Source: Streptomyces umbrinus (GTDB lineage Bacteria > Actinomycetota > Actinomycetes > Streptomycetales > Streptomycetaceae). From it: 64,000 nucleotides of DNA. The translations under genes and the position numbers were made by a program. Positions 35,957-45,865 of the stretch are shown here, piece by piece. The notes beneath the pieces were generated by a model. That model was not told where the DNA came from. It was given only the letters and a program-made list of their open reading frames with translations, and made no database searches. Location: the NCBI RefSeq assembly GCF_030817415.1, contig NZ_JAUSZI010000002.1:3658001-3722000 (forward strand). Direction: 5' to 3'. Every line of letters starts with the position of its first letter. Position 1 is the first letter of the stretch.

Positions 35957-35993
35957 AAGGGAGCGGCCCCCTAAGAGTGGGAACCGCTCCCTT
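35957..35993 (-). terminator. Terminator/attenuator between rpsO and pnp
   Basis: AAGGGAGCGG and CCGCTCCCTT form a 10-bp stem 10 nt past the rpsO stop, followed by TTTGC in the minus direction. In S. coelicolor such rpsO–pnp hairpins allow readthrough and RNase III processing. Confidence 0.75.
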
Positions 35994-36002
35994 CACGGCG
36001 TC

Positions 36003-36290
36003 TTACTTGGCGCCCGCCGCACCGCGGCGGATGCCCAGGCGGTCGACCAGCGCACGGAAGCGCTGGATGTCCTTCTTCGCCAGGTACTGCAGGAGGCGAC
36101 GGCGCTGACCGACCAGGATGAGCAGACCACGACGGGAGTGGTGGTCGTGCTTGTGGGTCTTGAGGTGCTCGGTCAGGTCCGAGATACGGCGCGAGAGCAT
36201 CGCGACCTGGACCTCGGGGGAGCCGGTGTCGCCCTCCTTCTGACCGAACTCGGTGATGAGCTGCTTCTTCGTAGCGGCGTCGAGCGACAC
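36003..36290 (-). CDS. rpsO: 30S ribosomal protein S15
   Basis: A 95-residue S15, which binds 16S rRNA early in 30S assembly. Conserved block [35 protein letters not shown] is present and split only by my description limit: [15 protein letters not shown], then [15 protein letters not shown] at 36290 follows GAGGAG by six nt and gives the usual length. It leads the pnp cluster. Confidence 0.97.
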   Translation of the reverse strand: MSLDAATKKQLITEFGQKEGDTGSPEVQVAMLSRRISDLTEHLKTHKHDHHSRRGLLILVGQRRRLLQYLAKKDIQRFRALVDRLGIRRGAAGAK

Positions 36291-36589
36291 GCGTACTCCT
36301 CGTAGTCTTTGAGTAGCCACCGAGTGCCCCTGGTCCACATCTCAGGGGAGCTTCCGTAACTCGGGAGGCGGGGATCCGCTGGGCGCGTCCTCCAGGGCCC
36401 TAGAAGGGCGGTCCGGGGGTGCGTACACATACGGCCGTCACACAGCGTACCAGGAGGTAGGGGTCCCACCGACCGGGGTTCCCGGAGTCCGGGGAGGCCA
36501 GGGGCGGTCCCAGTAGGGTGACGCGACAGTTCGTTCGTCGGGTCGGGGCCGTACGCCGGACGCGTACGTCGGGAAGGGGTCGCTTCGTC

Positions 36590-36886
36590 ATGGCCGAGAC
36601 AGAGGACAAGGACGTCAAGGCGCGCAAGGAGCGGGAGAAGGACGAGCTCTACGCCCTCGACATCTCGGGTGTCGAATGGCAGAGCGCGCCGGGCACGGAG
36701 GAGCACGAGGAGCGGGTCGAGATCGCGTACCTGCCCGGGGGTGCGGTGGCCATGCGGTCGTCCCTCGACCCGGACACGGTCCTGCGGTACACGGAGGCGG
36801 AGTGGCGGGCCTTCGTGCTGGGCGCGCGGGACGGCGAGTTCGATCTGGAGCCGGCGCCGCACAACGGCGGGGTCTCGGCGGAGTAG
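36590..36886 (+). CDS. DUF397 domain protein
   Basis: A 98-residue small protein: a highly charged N-terminal 25 residues, then a DUF397-like core (VEWQSAPGT, VEIAYLPGGAVAMRSSLDP, EWRAFVLGARDGEFDLE). DUF397 proteins are abundant in Streptomyces, usually paired with XRE regulators; here no such regulator is adjacent. ATG at 36590 has GGAAGGGG upstream. It diverges from rpsO (about 300-bp gap) and ends at a strong terminator. Confidence 0.8.
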   Translation: MAETEDKDVKARKEREKDELYALDISGVEWQSAPGTEEHEERVEIAYLPGGAVAMRSSLDPDTVLRYTEAEWRAFVLGARDGEFDLEPAPHNGGVSAE

Positions 36887-36906
36887 CGCGGCCTTCGAGC
36901 GTGCGA

Positions 36907-36937
36907 GGGGCCGGTGGCTTGTATGCCACCGGTCCCC
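36907..36937 (+). terminator. Terminator after DUF397 gene
   Basis: GGGGCCGGTGGC pairs with GCCACCGG(T)CCCC around TTGTAT, followed by TTTGTTG, 20 nt past the stop. The rest of the 388-bp gap to 37274 shows no gene; it must hold the promoter of the next gene. Confidence 0.85.
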
Positions 36938-37274
36938 TTTGTTGTGTCGGGGTGCCGCTTGGTTGAGCCGGGGGGCTGCACAGTGAGCCGGAAGCGCGCT
37001 CCTTAAGCGCGCTTTTGTCCACTTTGCCGTCCGTACAAGGCTGTTCATACGTCACTTCTGGCCAGGGTGTGACGCAGTGGCTGGGACCGGAGGGGTGGAC
37101 GGGCCTGCCGTGGGGGTGGTTGTGGTGATTAGGCTGGGGTGGGCGCGGCAGCAGAACCCGGGGACGGGACCGCCGCGTCGCACAGGGGGAGCCGGGGCGC
37201 GATGGACAGCCTCGGACGATCGGAACGGTCGCCCCAGCTCGGTATGAGGGTGCTCGACCACACCAGGAGGAATT

Positions 37275-40200
37275 GTGAACAGCGATCGGGACGGGATCCG
37301 CGGGGGCTGGGCCACACCCGGCGATGACCAGTCCGACGCGGAGTCCGCCGTCGAGACGACGGGCGAGTTCACCATCGACTACGCCCCTCCCGCCTGGTAC
37401 ACGCAGAACGCGTCGGGGAGTTCGGAGGGGACTTCGTCGGCTCCGGTCGAGGAGGAAGAGGAGTCGGGCGAGGCGAAGGTCTCGGACCGGTCCGATGCGA
37501 CCGACGGGGCCGGTCCGGCGAACGGGGCGGACGGGGCGGACGGGGCGGACGGGGCGGCGGCTGCGGGGGTGCCCGCGACACCCTCGGTTTCGCCGGCTTC
37601 CGTGCCTTCTTTCGCGCCTGGGGCTCCTTTTGCTCCGCCCGCCGCTGTTCCGCCGCCTTCTGCTCCTGTTTCCCCCTCCTCTGCTCCTGACGGTGGTCCG
37701 GGTGCCGTTCCGCGGTTGCCCGTGGGGAGTGGGTTCGAGCCTCAGGCCCCGGCTCCTGTCCCGCCCTCTGCGGGTCCTGCCGGTCTGCCTGATCTGCCGA
37801 ACCTCCAGGCTCCGCCGGTGGCGCCTCCGGACGAGACCGAGGAAGACAGCGGAGACATCGAGAGTGGCGCCACCATGCGGATCTCCGCTGTCGCCGTGAA
37901 GCGGGAGGTCTCGGAGCGGGCCGCGGCATCGGACGAGGTCACCGATGCCGATACCGACGCCCAGGACTCCGACGAGAACTCGGACGAAGCCCCCGAGACG
38001 GGTGTCGACGCGGAGGTCGTCGAGGTGGCGTTCGGGCGTGAGTCCGATGACGACGACGGCGTGGATGACGTTGACGACGTGGATGGCGTTGACGAGGGAG
38101 CCGAGGTGGCGGCCTCGGAGGGCGTTGCCGCGGTTTCCGGTCAGGCCGACGCGTCGGACGAGGTCGAAGCGACCGACTCGAACGACGCGGCCGCCGCGGC
38201 CGACGAGGACGAGGACGTCGTCGCGGACGATTCCTCGGGGGTCGTCGAGCTGCACCAGGTTGACGTCGACGCCGAGGACTCTGTTGACGTCACTGATGCC
38301 GTGCCCGTGGCGGACGCCGAGCCCCAGGACGCCGAGCCCCAGGACTCCGAGCCGAGCGATGCGGCCCGGGAGACGGCCGCGGACCCGGACTCCGAGCCGG
38401 AGGACGCTGCGCCCGCGAGCCAGGCCGAGCCTCAGGACTCCGAGCCGCAAGACGCCGGGCCCCAGGATGCCGAGCCTCAGGATGTAGTGCCCGAGCCCGC
38501 CGCGGACGTGGCCGACGCCGTGCAGGACACGCCTCCCGCGTGGGCTCCGCCGCCGGTGCCGCAGGGCGGGCTTCCGCCGTTGCCGCCCTCGTACCAGCCT
38601 GCCGCGCCCGCTTCGGCCGCTCAGTGGCCCGCGTCCGCGGAGAGTGAGGGCGGGGCGTCTTCGGCGGAGGCTCCGGCCCAGCCGTCCGTACCGCCGCAGG
38701 GGCAGCAGCCCTTCCAGCCGCAGGCTCCGCAGCCTTCGCCGCCGGCCTGGCCCGTCGCGCCCGGTACTCCTGCCGCGGCCGACGCTGCTCCTGCCACCGC
38801 GTCTCCCGCCGCTGACGTACCCCCGTCGGCACCGGCCTCCGCTGCTCCGACGGCTCCCGGGCAGCCGGGCGGTTACGGATTCCCGCAGTTCAGCGCCCCG
38901 GGTACGGCTCCGGGTCCGCAGGACAGCATTCCCCGTACGACTCCGGAGCCCCAGGACAGCGTCCCCGGTGCGGCCCCTGCGGCGCAGACCCCTCCCGGCT
39001 TCCCGCAGCCCGGACCTACGACCGCGCCTCCGGCTCAGGCTCCCGCACCGACGCCTGCGCCTGCGCCTGCTCAGCAGAACCCGGCACCGGCCCCCCAAGG
39101 CGGCTACGGCTTCCCACAGTCCGGCCCCGCCGCCGCCCAGCCCACTCCCCCGGCACCCCAGACACCGCAGGCACCTCAGGACGGCTACGGCCTCCAGCAG
39201 CCTGGCCTTCCCACGCCTCCCCAGCAGCCCGCTCCGGCCCAGCCCACTCCGGCGGCGCCGAACACCCCGGCGCAGGCTCCCGGTTACGGGTTCCCGCAGC
39301 AGGGGACACCTGCACCGAGCACACCCAACGCGCCCGGCCCGCAGCCCGGTTACGGGTTCCCGCAGCAGAGTGCTCCGGCACAGAGCGGGCCCAGCGCACC
39401 CGCGCAGCCGCCCGCCGGTTACGGGTTCCCCCCGCAGGGGACACCTGCCCCGAGCACGCCCAACCAGCCCGGCCCGCAGCCCGGTTACGGGTTCCCGCAG
39501 CAGGGAGCCGCTCCCGCCGCGAACCCCGCAGCGCCGCACGTGCCCCACCAGCCGGCCGGAGCCGGAGCAGGCTACGGATTCCCGCCGCCCGGGACGGAGA
39601 CGCCCAACCCGCCCGCCCAGCCGGGAGGTTACGGATTCCCGCAGCAGCCGGCCGCCCAGGCCCCGGCGCCCGCGCCCCAGGCGCAGGCCCCGCAGACCCA
39701 GCAGCCCCCGGCCCCGCAGCAGGCAGCCCCGCCTCACCAGCCCGTCGCCCAGCCGCCGGCCGCTCAGCCCCTCCCCCAGCAGGGGCAGCCCCACCAGCAG
39801 CCCGTACCGCATCAGCCGAACACCGGCGCGGGCCAGCCCGGCGTACCCCAGCCCCAGGCACACCAGCCTCAGGCCCACCAGGCCCAAGGCCAGCCCCAAG
39901 CCCAGCAGCCGCAGCACCAGCCCGGTCAGCAACCCCCCGTCGACCCCCGTACCGGAACCGCCTGGCCGCAGCCCGTGCAGCACGATCAGCGGCAGCCGAC
40001 CAATCCGGGGGCGCCGCTCGGCTACACGGCGGCCGTGGAGCTGTCGTCGGACCGGCTGCTCAACAACAAGAAGCAGAAGGCGAAGAGCGGTCGGCCCGCC
40101 GCAGGTTCCTCCCGGTTCAAGATCGGTGGGAAGAAGGAGGAGGCCGAGCGGCAGCGGAAGCTCGAACTGATCCGTACGCCGGTGCTGTCCTGCTACCGGA

Positions 40201-41549
40201 TCGCGGTCATCAGCCTCAAGGGCGGTGTGGGCAAGACGACCACGACCACCGCGCTCGGCGCCACGCTCGCCACGGAGCGGCAGGACAAGATCCTCGCCAT
40301 CGACGCCAACCCGGACGCCGGCACGCTCGGCCGCCGTGTGCGCCGGGAGACCGGGGCCACGATCCGTGACCTCGTCCAGGCGATCCCGTACCTCAACTCG
40401 TACATGGACATCCGGCGGTTCACGTCGCAGGCGCCCTCCGGTCTGGAGATCATCGCCAACGACGTCGACCCGGCCGTCTCCACGACGTTCAACGACGAGG
40501 ACTACCGGCGCGCGATCGACGTGCTCGGCAAGCAGTACCCGATCATCCTCACCGACTCGGGTACGGGTCTGCTCTACAGCGCCATGCGCGGCGTACTGGA
40601 CCTCGCCGACCAGCTCATCATCATCTCGACGCCGTCGGTCGACGGTGCCAGCAGCGCCAGTACGACGCTGGACTGGCTGTCGGCGCACGGGTACGCGGAT
40701 CTGGTGTCGCGGTCCCTGACCGTCATCTCCGGGGTGCGCGAGACCGGCAAGATGATCAAGGTGGACGACATCGTCAGCCACTTCGAGACGCGCTGCCGGG
40801 GCGTCATCGTCGTGCCGTTCGACGAGCATCTGGCAGCCGGTGCCGAGGTCAATCTCGACATGATGCGGCCGAAGGTGCGCGAGGCGTACTTCAACCTCTC
40901 GGCACTGGTCGCCGAGGACATCGCGCGGCACCAGCAGTCCCAGGGCCTGTGGACGTCGGACGGCAACCCGCCGCCGGTCGCCGCCCCTCCGATGCCGGGC
41001 CAGCCCCTGCCCGGCCAGCCGATGCCGGGGCAGCCCGCGCAGGGCCAGCCGTATCCGGGCCAGATCCCCCAGCAGGGCCAGCCGCCCGCGCAGCCGGGTC
41101 AGCCCTATCCGCCGCAGCAGCCCCAGCAGCACCCGGGTCAGCCGTACCCGCAGCAGCCCGGGGCCCAGCCCCAGCACGGGCACGGCGCCCCGCCGCAGCC
41201 AGGCGGCTACCCGCAGCCGCCTCAGCAGCAGCACGCCCAACCCGGTCAGCACGCTCAGCCCGGGCATCAGGGGCACCCCGGCGCCGCGCCCCAGGGCTGG
41301 CAGCCCCAGCCGGGCCAGCAGCCGGGTCAGCCGGGTCAGCCCCAGCCCGGCGCCCCCTTCCAGCAGCCCCCGGCCCCGGTCGCCCCCGGTCAGCCCTTCA
41401 ACCCCAACGCCCCCGCGCCGGCCCCGGGCCAGCAGTTCCAGCCGGGGCAGCCCTACCAGCCCCCGCAGGCGGACCAGGGGGCCCAGGACCCTCAGGCTCC
41501 CCAGGCCTCGCAGGGTCAGACCCCGCCGCCTCCGCCGCCCCACCAGTAA
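37275..41549 (+). CDS. Large Pro/Gln-rich protein with MinD/ParA-like ATPase (EspI-like)
   Basis: A 1424-residue protein starting at GTG after AGGAGG. Residues about 50–200 are Pro/Ala/Ser-rich; 195–415 are Asp/Glu-rich; 529–795 carry some ten GYGFPQ-type repeats; 972–1219 form a MinD/ParA-family ATPase with the deviant Walker [12 protein letters not shown] (Lys pair near 978 and 983), IDANPD, and a switch-like LTDSGTGLL; 1230–1424 are Pro/Gly/Gln repeats (GQPxPGQP). The layout resembles mycobacterial EspI (proline-rich plus ATPase), linked to type VII (ESX) secretion, and Streptomyces ESX loci often lie at this spot next to rpsO. No EccB/C/D or EsxA/B gene is in the window. Confidence 0.75.
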   Translation: MNSDRDGIRGGWATPGDDQSDAESAVETTGEFTIDYAPPAWYTQNASGSSEGTSSAPVEEEEESGEAKVSDRSDATDGAGPANGADGADGADGAAAAGVPATPSVSPASVPSFAPGAPFAPPAAVPPPSAPVSPSSAPDGGPGAVPRLPVGSGFEPQAPAPVPPSAGPAGLPDLPNLQAPPVAPPDETEEDSGDIESGATMRISAVAVKREVSERAAASDEVTDADTDAQDSDENSDEAPETGVDAEVVEVAFGRESDDDDGVDDVDDVDGVDEGAEVAASEGVAAVSGQADASDEVEATDSNDAAAAADEDEDVVADDSSGVVELHQVDVDAEDSVDVTDAVPVADAEPQDAEPQDSEPSDAARETAADPDSEPEDAAPASQAEPQDSEPQDAGPQDAEPQDVVPEPAADVADAVQDTPPAWAPPPVPQGGLPPLPPSYQPAAPASAAQWPASAESEGGASSAEAPAQPSVPPQGQQPFQPQAPQPSPPAWPVAPGTPAAADAAPATASPAADVPPSAPASAAPTAPGQPGGYGFPQFSAPGTAPGPQDSIPRTTPEPQDSVPGAAPAAQTPPGFPQPGPTTAPPAQAPAPTPAPAPAQQNPAPAPQGGYGFPQSGPAAAQPTPPAPQTPQAPQDGYGLQQPGLPTPPQQPAPAQPTPAAPNTPAQAPGYGFPQQGTPAPSTPNAPGPQPGYGFPQQSAPAQSGPSAPAQPPAGYGFPPQGTPAPSTPNQPGPQPGYGFPQQGAAPAANPAAPHVPHQPAGAGAGYGFPPPGTETPNPPAQPGGYGFPQQPAAQAPAPAPQAQAPQTQQPPAPQQAAPPHQPVAQPPAAQPLPQQGQPHQQPVPHQPNTGAGQPGVPQPQAHQPQAHQAQGQPQAQQPQHQPGQQPPVDPRTGTAWPQPVQHDQRQPTNPGAPLGYTAAVELSSDRLLNNKKQKAKSGRPAAGSSRFKIGGKKEEAERQRKLELIRTPVLSCYRIAVISLKGGVGKTTTTTALGATLATERQDKILAIDANPDAGTLGRRVRRETGATIRDLVQAIPYLNSYMDIRRFTSQAPSGLEIIANDVDPAVSTTFNDEDYRRAIDVLGKQYPIILTDSGTGLLYSAMRGVLDLADQLIIISTPSVDGASSASTTLDWLSAHGYADLVSRSLTVISGVRETGKMIKVDDIVSHFETRCRGVIVVPFDEHLAAGAEVNLDMMRPKVREAYFNLSALVAEDIARHQQSQGLWTSDGNPPPVAAPPMPGQPLPGQPMPGQPAQGQPYPGQIPQQGQPPAQPGQPYPPQQPQQHPGQPYPQQPGAQPQHGHGAPPQPGGYPQPPQQQHAQPGQHAQPGHQGHPGAAPQGWQPQPGQQPGQPGQPQPGAPFQQPPAPVAPGQPFNPNAPAPAPGQQFQPGQPYQPPQADQGAQDPQAPQASQGQTPPPPPPHQ

Positions 41550-41600
41550 CCGGCGTCACCCGTAACCCATACGGCCGAACTCGCCGCTCCCGTTCCACCC

Positions 41601-41639
41601 CGAAGGGCCCGCCCCGTAAGCCACGGCGCGGGCCCTTCG
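41601..41639 (+). terminator. Terminator-like hairpin
   Basis: CGAAGGGCCCGC and GCGGGCCCTTCG form a perfect 12-bp stem, 51 nt past the preceding stop. The remaining ~290 bp to 41929 hold no gene; it should contain the ABC operon promoter. Confidence 0.65.
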
Positions 41640-41929
41640 CGTACCCCCGGACACCTCCCGGAGGCACCCCGCCCGTCGCGGCCCAAAACGCCACCGCACC
41701 AGCCACGTTCTCTGCCGCCACGCTCCTACCAGGGCCCCTTCACCGGTATGGACCAATGGCCGTGAACTCAGCGTCAACTCGTTATTTCCGCAGGCCACAC
41801 GGGGTTCCCGGGCCGTTGACGGGTGCCGACCGGCGCTGATAGACACTCACATCTGCCCGGCCGCGGCCACCGGATCGAGCAGTGCAACAGCCCATCTCCG
41901 TGCGAGTGATGACGCGAGGTCAGCGACCC

Positions 41930-43768
41930 ATGGACACACACGACCAGTACGGCGCGAGAGGCACCGTCCTCCGCCTCCTCGCGGCCGCCGGCGCCGCGGC
42001 CCTCACCCTCACGGTCGGTCTCGTCACCCCGCTCAACCCGGCGCCCCAGCAGGCCGAGGCGGACGGCAAGAAGGTCCTGACGGTCGCGGTGGCGCAGAGC
42101 GTCGACTCGCTGAGCCCGTTCCTCGCGGCGCGTCTGGTCAGTACGAGCATGCACCGGCTCACCTACGAGTACCTGACCAACTACGACCCGAAGGACAACC
42201 ACGCGGTCCCGGGTCTTGCCACCAAGTGGGAGCCGTCCGCGGACAAGCTCACCTGGACCTACACGATCCGCGACAACTCCAAGTGGTCCGACGGCAAGCA
42301 GGCCACCGCCGAGGACGCGGCGTGGACGTTCAACACGATGATGACCGACGAGGGCGCGGCCACCGCGAACGGAAGCTTCGTCGCGAACTTCAAGAAGGTC
42401 ACCGCCCCGAGCCCCACGAAGCTCGTCATCGAGCTGAAGAAGCCGCAGGCCACCATGGCCGCGCTGGACGTGCCGATCGTGCCGAAGCACGTCTGGGAGA
42501 AGGTCGACGACTTCTCGAAGTTCAACAACGACAAGTCCTTCCCCGTCGTCGGCAACGGCCCGTTCATCCTCACGGGCTACAAGGCCGACAGCTACGTACG
42601 GCTGAAGCCCAACAAGTCGTTCTGGCGCGGGGCCCCGAAGTTCGACGAGCTGGTGTTCAAGTACTACAAGGACGGGGACGCGGCGGTCGCGGCGCTGCAG
42701 AAGGGCGAGGTGTCGTTCGTCTCCGGGCTCACACCCGCGCAGGCGGCGGCGCTGAAGGGCGAGGCGGACGTCACGGTCAACGACGCGCCGGGGCGTCGCT
42801 TCTACGCGCTCGCCACGAACCCGGGGGCGCGGTCGAAGGACGGCGAGAAGTTCGGCGACGGCCACGCGTCGCTGCTCGACCAGAGGGTCCGCCAGGCCCT
42901 GTTCATGGCCGTCGACCGCCGGACCGTCGTCGACAAGGTCTTCCAGGGCCACGCGGAGGAGGGCGAGGGCTACATCCCGCCGCGCTTCTCCACGTACTAC
43001 TGGCAGCCGACGGACGGTCAGAAGATCACCTACGACCCGGAGAAGGCGGCCCAGCTCCTCAAGGAGGCGGGCTATCCGAAGAACGGCGACGGCAAGCTCG
43101 TCGGCAAGAACGGCAAGCCGGTCACCTACCGCGTCCTCTGCCACGCGACGGATCCGCAGGACAAGGCGGTCGGGAAGTACCTGCAGGAGTGGTGGGGCAA
43201 GCTCGGTATCGGCGTCGAGCTCGACTGCCGGGACAATGTGAGCGATCCCTGGCTGGCGGGCGAGTACGACCTCGCCTTCGACGGCTGGTCCGTCAACCCG
43301 GACCCCGACTTCGTCCTCTCCATCCACACCTGCTCCGCGCTCCCGGCGACGCCCAAGGACATCGGCGCGACCGACAACTTCATCTGCGACAAGAAGTTCG
43401 ACGAGCTGTACGCGCAGCAGCTCGCCGAGTACGACCCCGCCAAACGGGCGGAGATCGTCAAGAAGATGGAGTCGCGGCTGTACGACACCGGGTACATGAA
43501 CGTCATGGCGTACCCGAACGCGGTCGAGGCCTACCGCACCGACCAGATCGCGTCGATCACGAAGATGCCGGAGGCCGCGGGCAACATCTACGGCCAGGAC
43601 GGCTACTGGAGCTGGTGGTCGGCGACTCCGGCCGCCGCCAGCGAGTCCTCCGACGACTCCAGCCAGACAGGCGTCATCATCGGCATCGTCGCGGGTGTCG
43701 TCGTCCTGGCGGGCCTCGGGGCGTTCTTCGCGATGCGCCACCGCGCCACCGCCGAGGACCGCGAGTAG
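41930..43768 (+). CDS. Peptide ABC transporter substrate-binding protein
   Basis: A 612-residue SBP_bac_5 family protein that captures oligopeptides or similar ligands outside the membrane. An N-terminal hydrophobic segment (VLRLLAAAGAAALTLTVGLV) ends at an AEA-type site with no lipobox Cys. The binding fold has YDPKDNHAVPGLATKW, TWTYTIRDNSKWSDGK, the GNGPFILTGY motif and, near the end, WSWW. Uncommonly, the C-terminus carries a membrane helix (GVIIGIVAGVVVLAGLGAFF) and basic tail, suggesting anchoring at that end. ATG at 41930 has GAGG about ten nt upstream; ATG at 41909 is possible. First gene of the five-gene transporter operon. Confidence 0.88.
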   Translation: MDTHDQYGARGTVLRLLAAAGAAALTLTVGLVTPLNPAPQQAEADGKKVLTVAVAQSVDSLSPFLAARLVSTSMHRLTYEYLTNYDPKDNHAVPGLATKWEPSADKLTWTYTIRDNSKWSDGKQATAEDAAWTFNTMMTDEGAATANGSFVANFKKVTAPSPTKLVIELKKPQATMAALDVPIVPKHVWEKVDDFSKFNNDKSFPVVGNGPFILTGYKADSYVRLKPNKSFWRGAPKFDELVFKYYKDGDAAVAALQKGEVSFVSGLTPAQAAALKGEADVTVNDAPGRRFYALATNPGARSKDGEKFGDGHASLLDQRVRQALFMAVDRRTVVDKVFQGHAEEGEGYIPPRFSTYYWQPTDGQKITYDPEKAAQLLKEAGYPKNGDGKLVGKNGKPVTYRVLCHATDPQDKAVGKYLQEWWGKLGIGVELDCRDNVSDPWLAGEYDLAFDGWSVNPDPDFVLSIHTCSALPATPKDIGATDNFICDKKFDELYAQQLAEYDPAKRAEIVKKMESRLYDTGYMNVMAYPNAVEAYRTDQIASITKMPEAAGNIYGQDGYWSWWSATPAAASESSDDSSQTGVIIGIVAGVVVLAGLGAFFAMRHRATAEDRE

Positions 43769-43826
43769 CGGCCCGGTACCGCGCACAGTCAGCCAGTCGG
43801 GAGTGATCGAGAGTTGAGAACCGTTC

Positions 43827-44894
43827 ATGACCGCTGAAGCGACACCCCCGCTGGTCGGGAAGACCGACGGCCGGGCCCCGGCCGGTCCGTCGGCCCGCGG
43901 ACCGCGGGCGCGCACCACCGCCGGATATCCGCGGTACGTGGCGGGCAAGCTGGGCGGCGCGGCCGTCTCGCTGCTCGCCGTCCTCGTCACGAGTTTCTTC
44001 CTCTTCCGTCTGATCCCCGGCGACCCGGTGAAGTTCATGACCGGCGGGCGACAGGTCTCCGCCGAGCAACTCGCCGCCTACCGGCGGGAGTTCGGGCTCG
44101 ATCTGCCCACGTGGGAGCAGTTCACGGACTACTGCGGCAAGGCGCTGACCGGCGATCTCGGCACGTCCTACCAGTTCCGGGCGCCCGTCATCGACAAGAT
44201 CACCGAGGCCCTGCCGAACACGCTGCTGCTCACCGGCACGTCGTTCGTGCTCTACACGGCGCTCGGCATCTTCCTCGGCACACGGGCGGCCTGGCGCAAC
44301 GGCCGGCTCGGCGACCGGCTCAACACCGGTCTGGCGCTGACCCTCTACTCCATCCCGTCGTTCTGGCTGGGGCTGCTGCTGATCATCGTCTTCGCGGTGG
44401 GCATCGGGCCGATCCCCGGTCTCTTCCCGACGGGCGGCATGGAGTCCGGCGACGAACAGGGCTTCGCGTACGTCCTCGACGTCGCCCATCACCTCGTCCT
44501 GCCCGTCGTGACACTGGTCGCGGTCGAGTACGGGCAGACGCTGCTGGTCACGCGCTCGGCGCTGCTCGACGAGATGGGCAGCGACTATCTGACGACCGCG
44601 CGGGCCAAGGGCCTGCGGGACGATCTCGTACGCCGTCGCCATGCCGTGCCGAACGCGCTGCTGCCGACGATGACGCTGATCTTCATCAACCTCGGCCGGA
44701 CCGTCGCGGGCGTGATCCTGGTCGAGACGGTCTTCTCCTGGCCGGGCCTCGGCGGGCTCTTCTACCAGGCGCTGAGCGTGCCCGATCTGCCGCTGGTGCA
44801 GGGGCTGTTCTTCGTCTTCGCCGCCGCGGTGATCGTGATGAACACGCTCGCCGACCTGATCTATCCGCTGCTCGACCCCAGGGTGGGCCGATGA
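43827..44894 (+). CDS. Peptide ABC transporter permease (OppB/DppB type)
   Basis: A 355-residue inner-membrane permease. After a ~30-residue cytoplasmic Pro/Arg-rich lead it has the OppB N-terminal signature (FLFRLIPGDPVKFMTG), six membrane helices, and the cytoplasmic EAA loop (LTTARAKGLRDDLVRRRHAVPNA, shown in part) contacting the ATPase. The stop overlaps the next start in ATGA. Confidence 0.92.
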   Translation: MTAEATPPLVGKTDGRAPAGPSARGPRARTTAGYPRYVAGKLGGAAVSLLAVLVTSFFLFRLIPGDPVKFMTGGRQVSAEQLAAYRREFGLDLPTWEQFTDYCGKALTGDLGTSYQFRAPVIDKITEALPNTLLLTGTSFVLYTALGIFLGTRAAWRNGRLGDRLNTGLALTLYSIPSFWLGLLLIIVFAVGIGPIPGLFPTGGMESGDEQGFAYVLDVAHHLVLPVVTLVAVEYGQTLLVTRSALLDEMGSDYLTTARAKGLRDDLVRRRHAVPNALLPTMTLIFINLGRTVAGVILVETVFSWPGLGGLFYQALSVPDLPLVQGLFFVFAAAVIVMNTLADLIYPLLDPRVGR

Positions 44895-45865
44895 CGACGA
44901 CGGACCCGGACGAGCCGACGACGACCGAGGCACCTCCCCCGGCGGCTCCCTCCGAAGCGCCCTCGCCGCAGAAGGCCGGTCCCCGCACCCTCGCGTGGCA
45001 GCGCCGGCGACGCTCCGCCGCCCGTTTCTGGCAGCGGTACCGCACCCATCGCGCCGGAGTCTTCGGCCTTGCCGCCCTCGCGCTCTTCGCGCTGATCGCG
45101 CTCACCGCGCCGCTGACCGTCGGCTCGGACGTGCAGAGCGTGACGAACGCGCCGGGGCGGCCCATGGAGAGCCCGAGCGCCGAATTCCCGCTGGGCACCG
45201 ACCAGTTCGGGCGCAGCCTGCTCGGGCTCGTGGTGTGGGGATCGCGGGTCTCGCTGCTGGTCGGGCTGCTGGCGGCCGTCCTCTCGGTCGCGATCGGCGC
45301 GCTCATCGGCATCACCGCCGGGCACTTCCGCGGCTGGTACGCGACGGTGATGATGCGGATCACGGACTGGTTCCTGGTCATGCCGACGCTGGTCCTGGCG
45401 ATCGCGCTCGCGACCGTGATGTCCCGCTCGCTCGGCACGATCATCCTGGCGATCGGTGTCACGACCTGGCCGACGACGGCACGGCTGGTGCGCGCGCAGA
45501 CCCTCGGCGTGGAGTCCCGGCCGTACATCGAGCGGGCCAGGGCGCTCGGCGGGGGCCACTGGCACGTCATGTCCCGTCACGTCCTGCCCAACGTCATGCC
45601 GCTTGTCCTGGCGCAGACGACCCTGATCATCTCCTCCGCGATCCTCGCCGAGGCGACACTCGCCTTCCTCGGCCTCGGCGACCCGACGGTCGTCTCCTGG
45701 GGCGGTCTGCTCCAGGACGCGCGCGAGGCGGGCGCGGTCAGCGCCGGGAAGTGGTGGTACCTCGTGCCGCCGGGTGTCGCGATCGCCGTCGTGGCCCTCG
45801 CCTTCACACTGTGCGGGCGCGCGGTCGAGTCCGTCCTCAACCCCAAGCTGGGGGTGACCCGTTGA
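44891..45865 (+). CDS. Peptide ABC transporter permease (OppC/DppC type)
   Basis: A 324-residue permease partner. A Thr/Pro/Ala-rich cytoplasmic N-terminus of about 40 residues precedes the OppC motifs FPLGTDQFGRSLL, six helices and the EAA loop with YIERARALGGGHWHVMSRH (part). It overlaps the OppB-type gene by ATGA and the following ATPase gene, whose TTG start overlaps its TGA. Confidence 0.92.
   Translation: MTTTDPDEPTTTEAPPPAAPSEAPSPQKAGPRTLAWQRRRRSAARFWQRYRTHRAGVFGLAALALFALIALTAPLTVGSDVQSVTNAPGRPMESPSAEFPLGTDQFGRSLLGLVVWGSRVSLLVGLLAAVLSVAIGALIGITAGHFRGWYATVMMRITDWFLVMPTLVLAIALATVMSRSLGTIILAIGVTTWPTTARLVRAQTLGVESRPYIERARALGGGHWHVMSRHVLPNVMPLVLAQTTLIISSAILAEATLAFLGLGDPTVVSWGGLLQDAREAGAVSAGKWWYLVPPGVAIAVVALAFTLCGRAVESVLNPKLGVTR

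Noticed and set aside
36615..41543. A 1642-codon minus-strand frame opposite the EspI-like gene
   Set aside because: Gly/Arg/Leu-rich shadow of Pro/Gln repeats; the plus frame has a clear P-loop ATPase.
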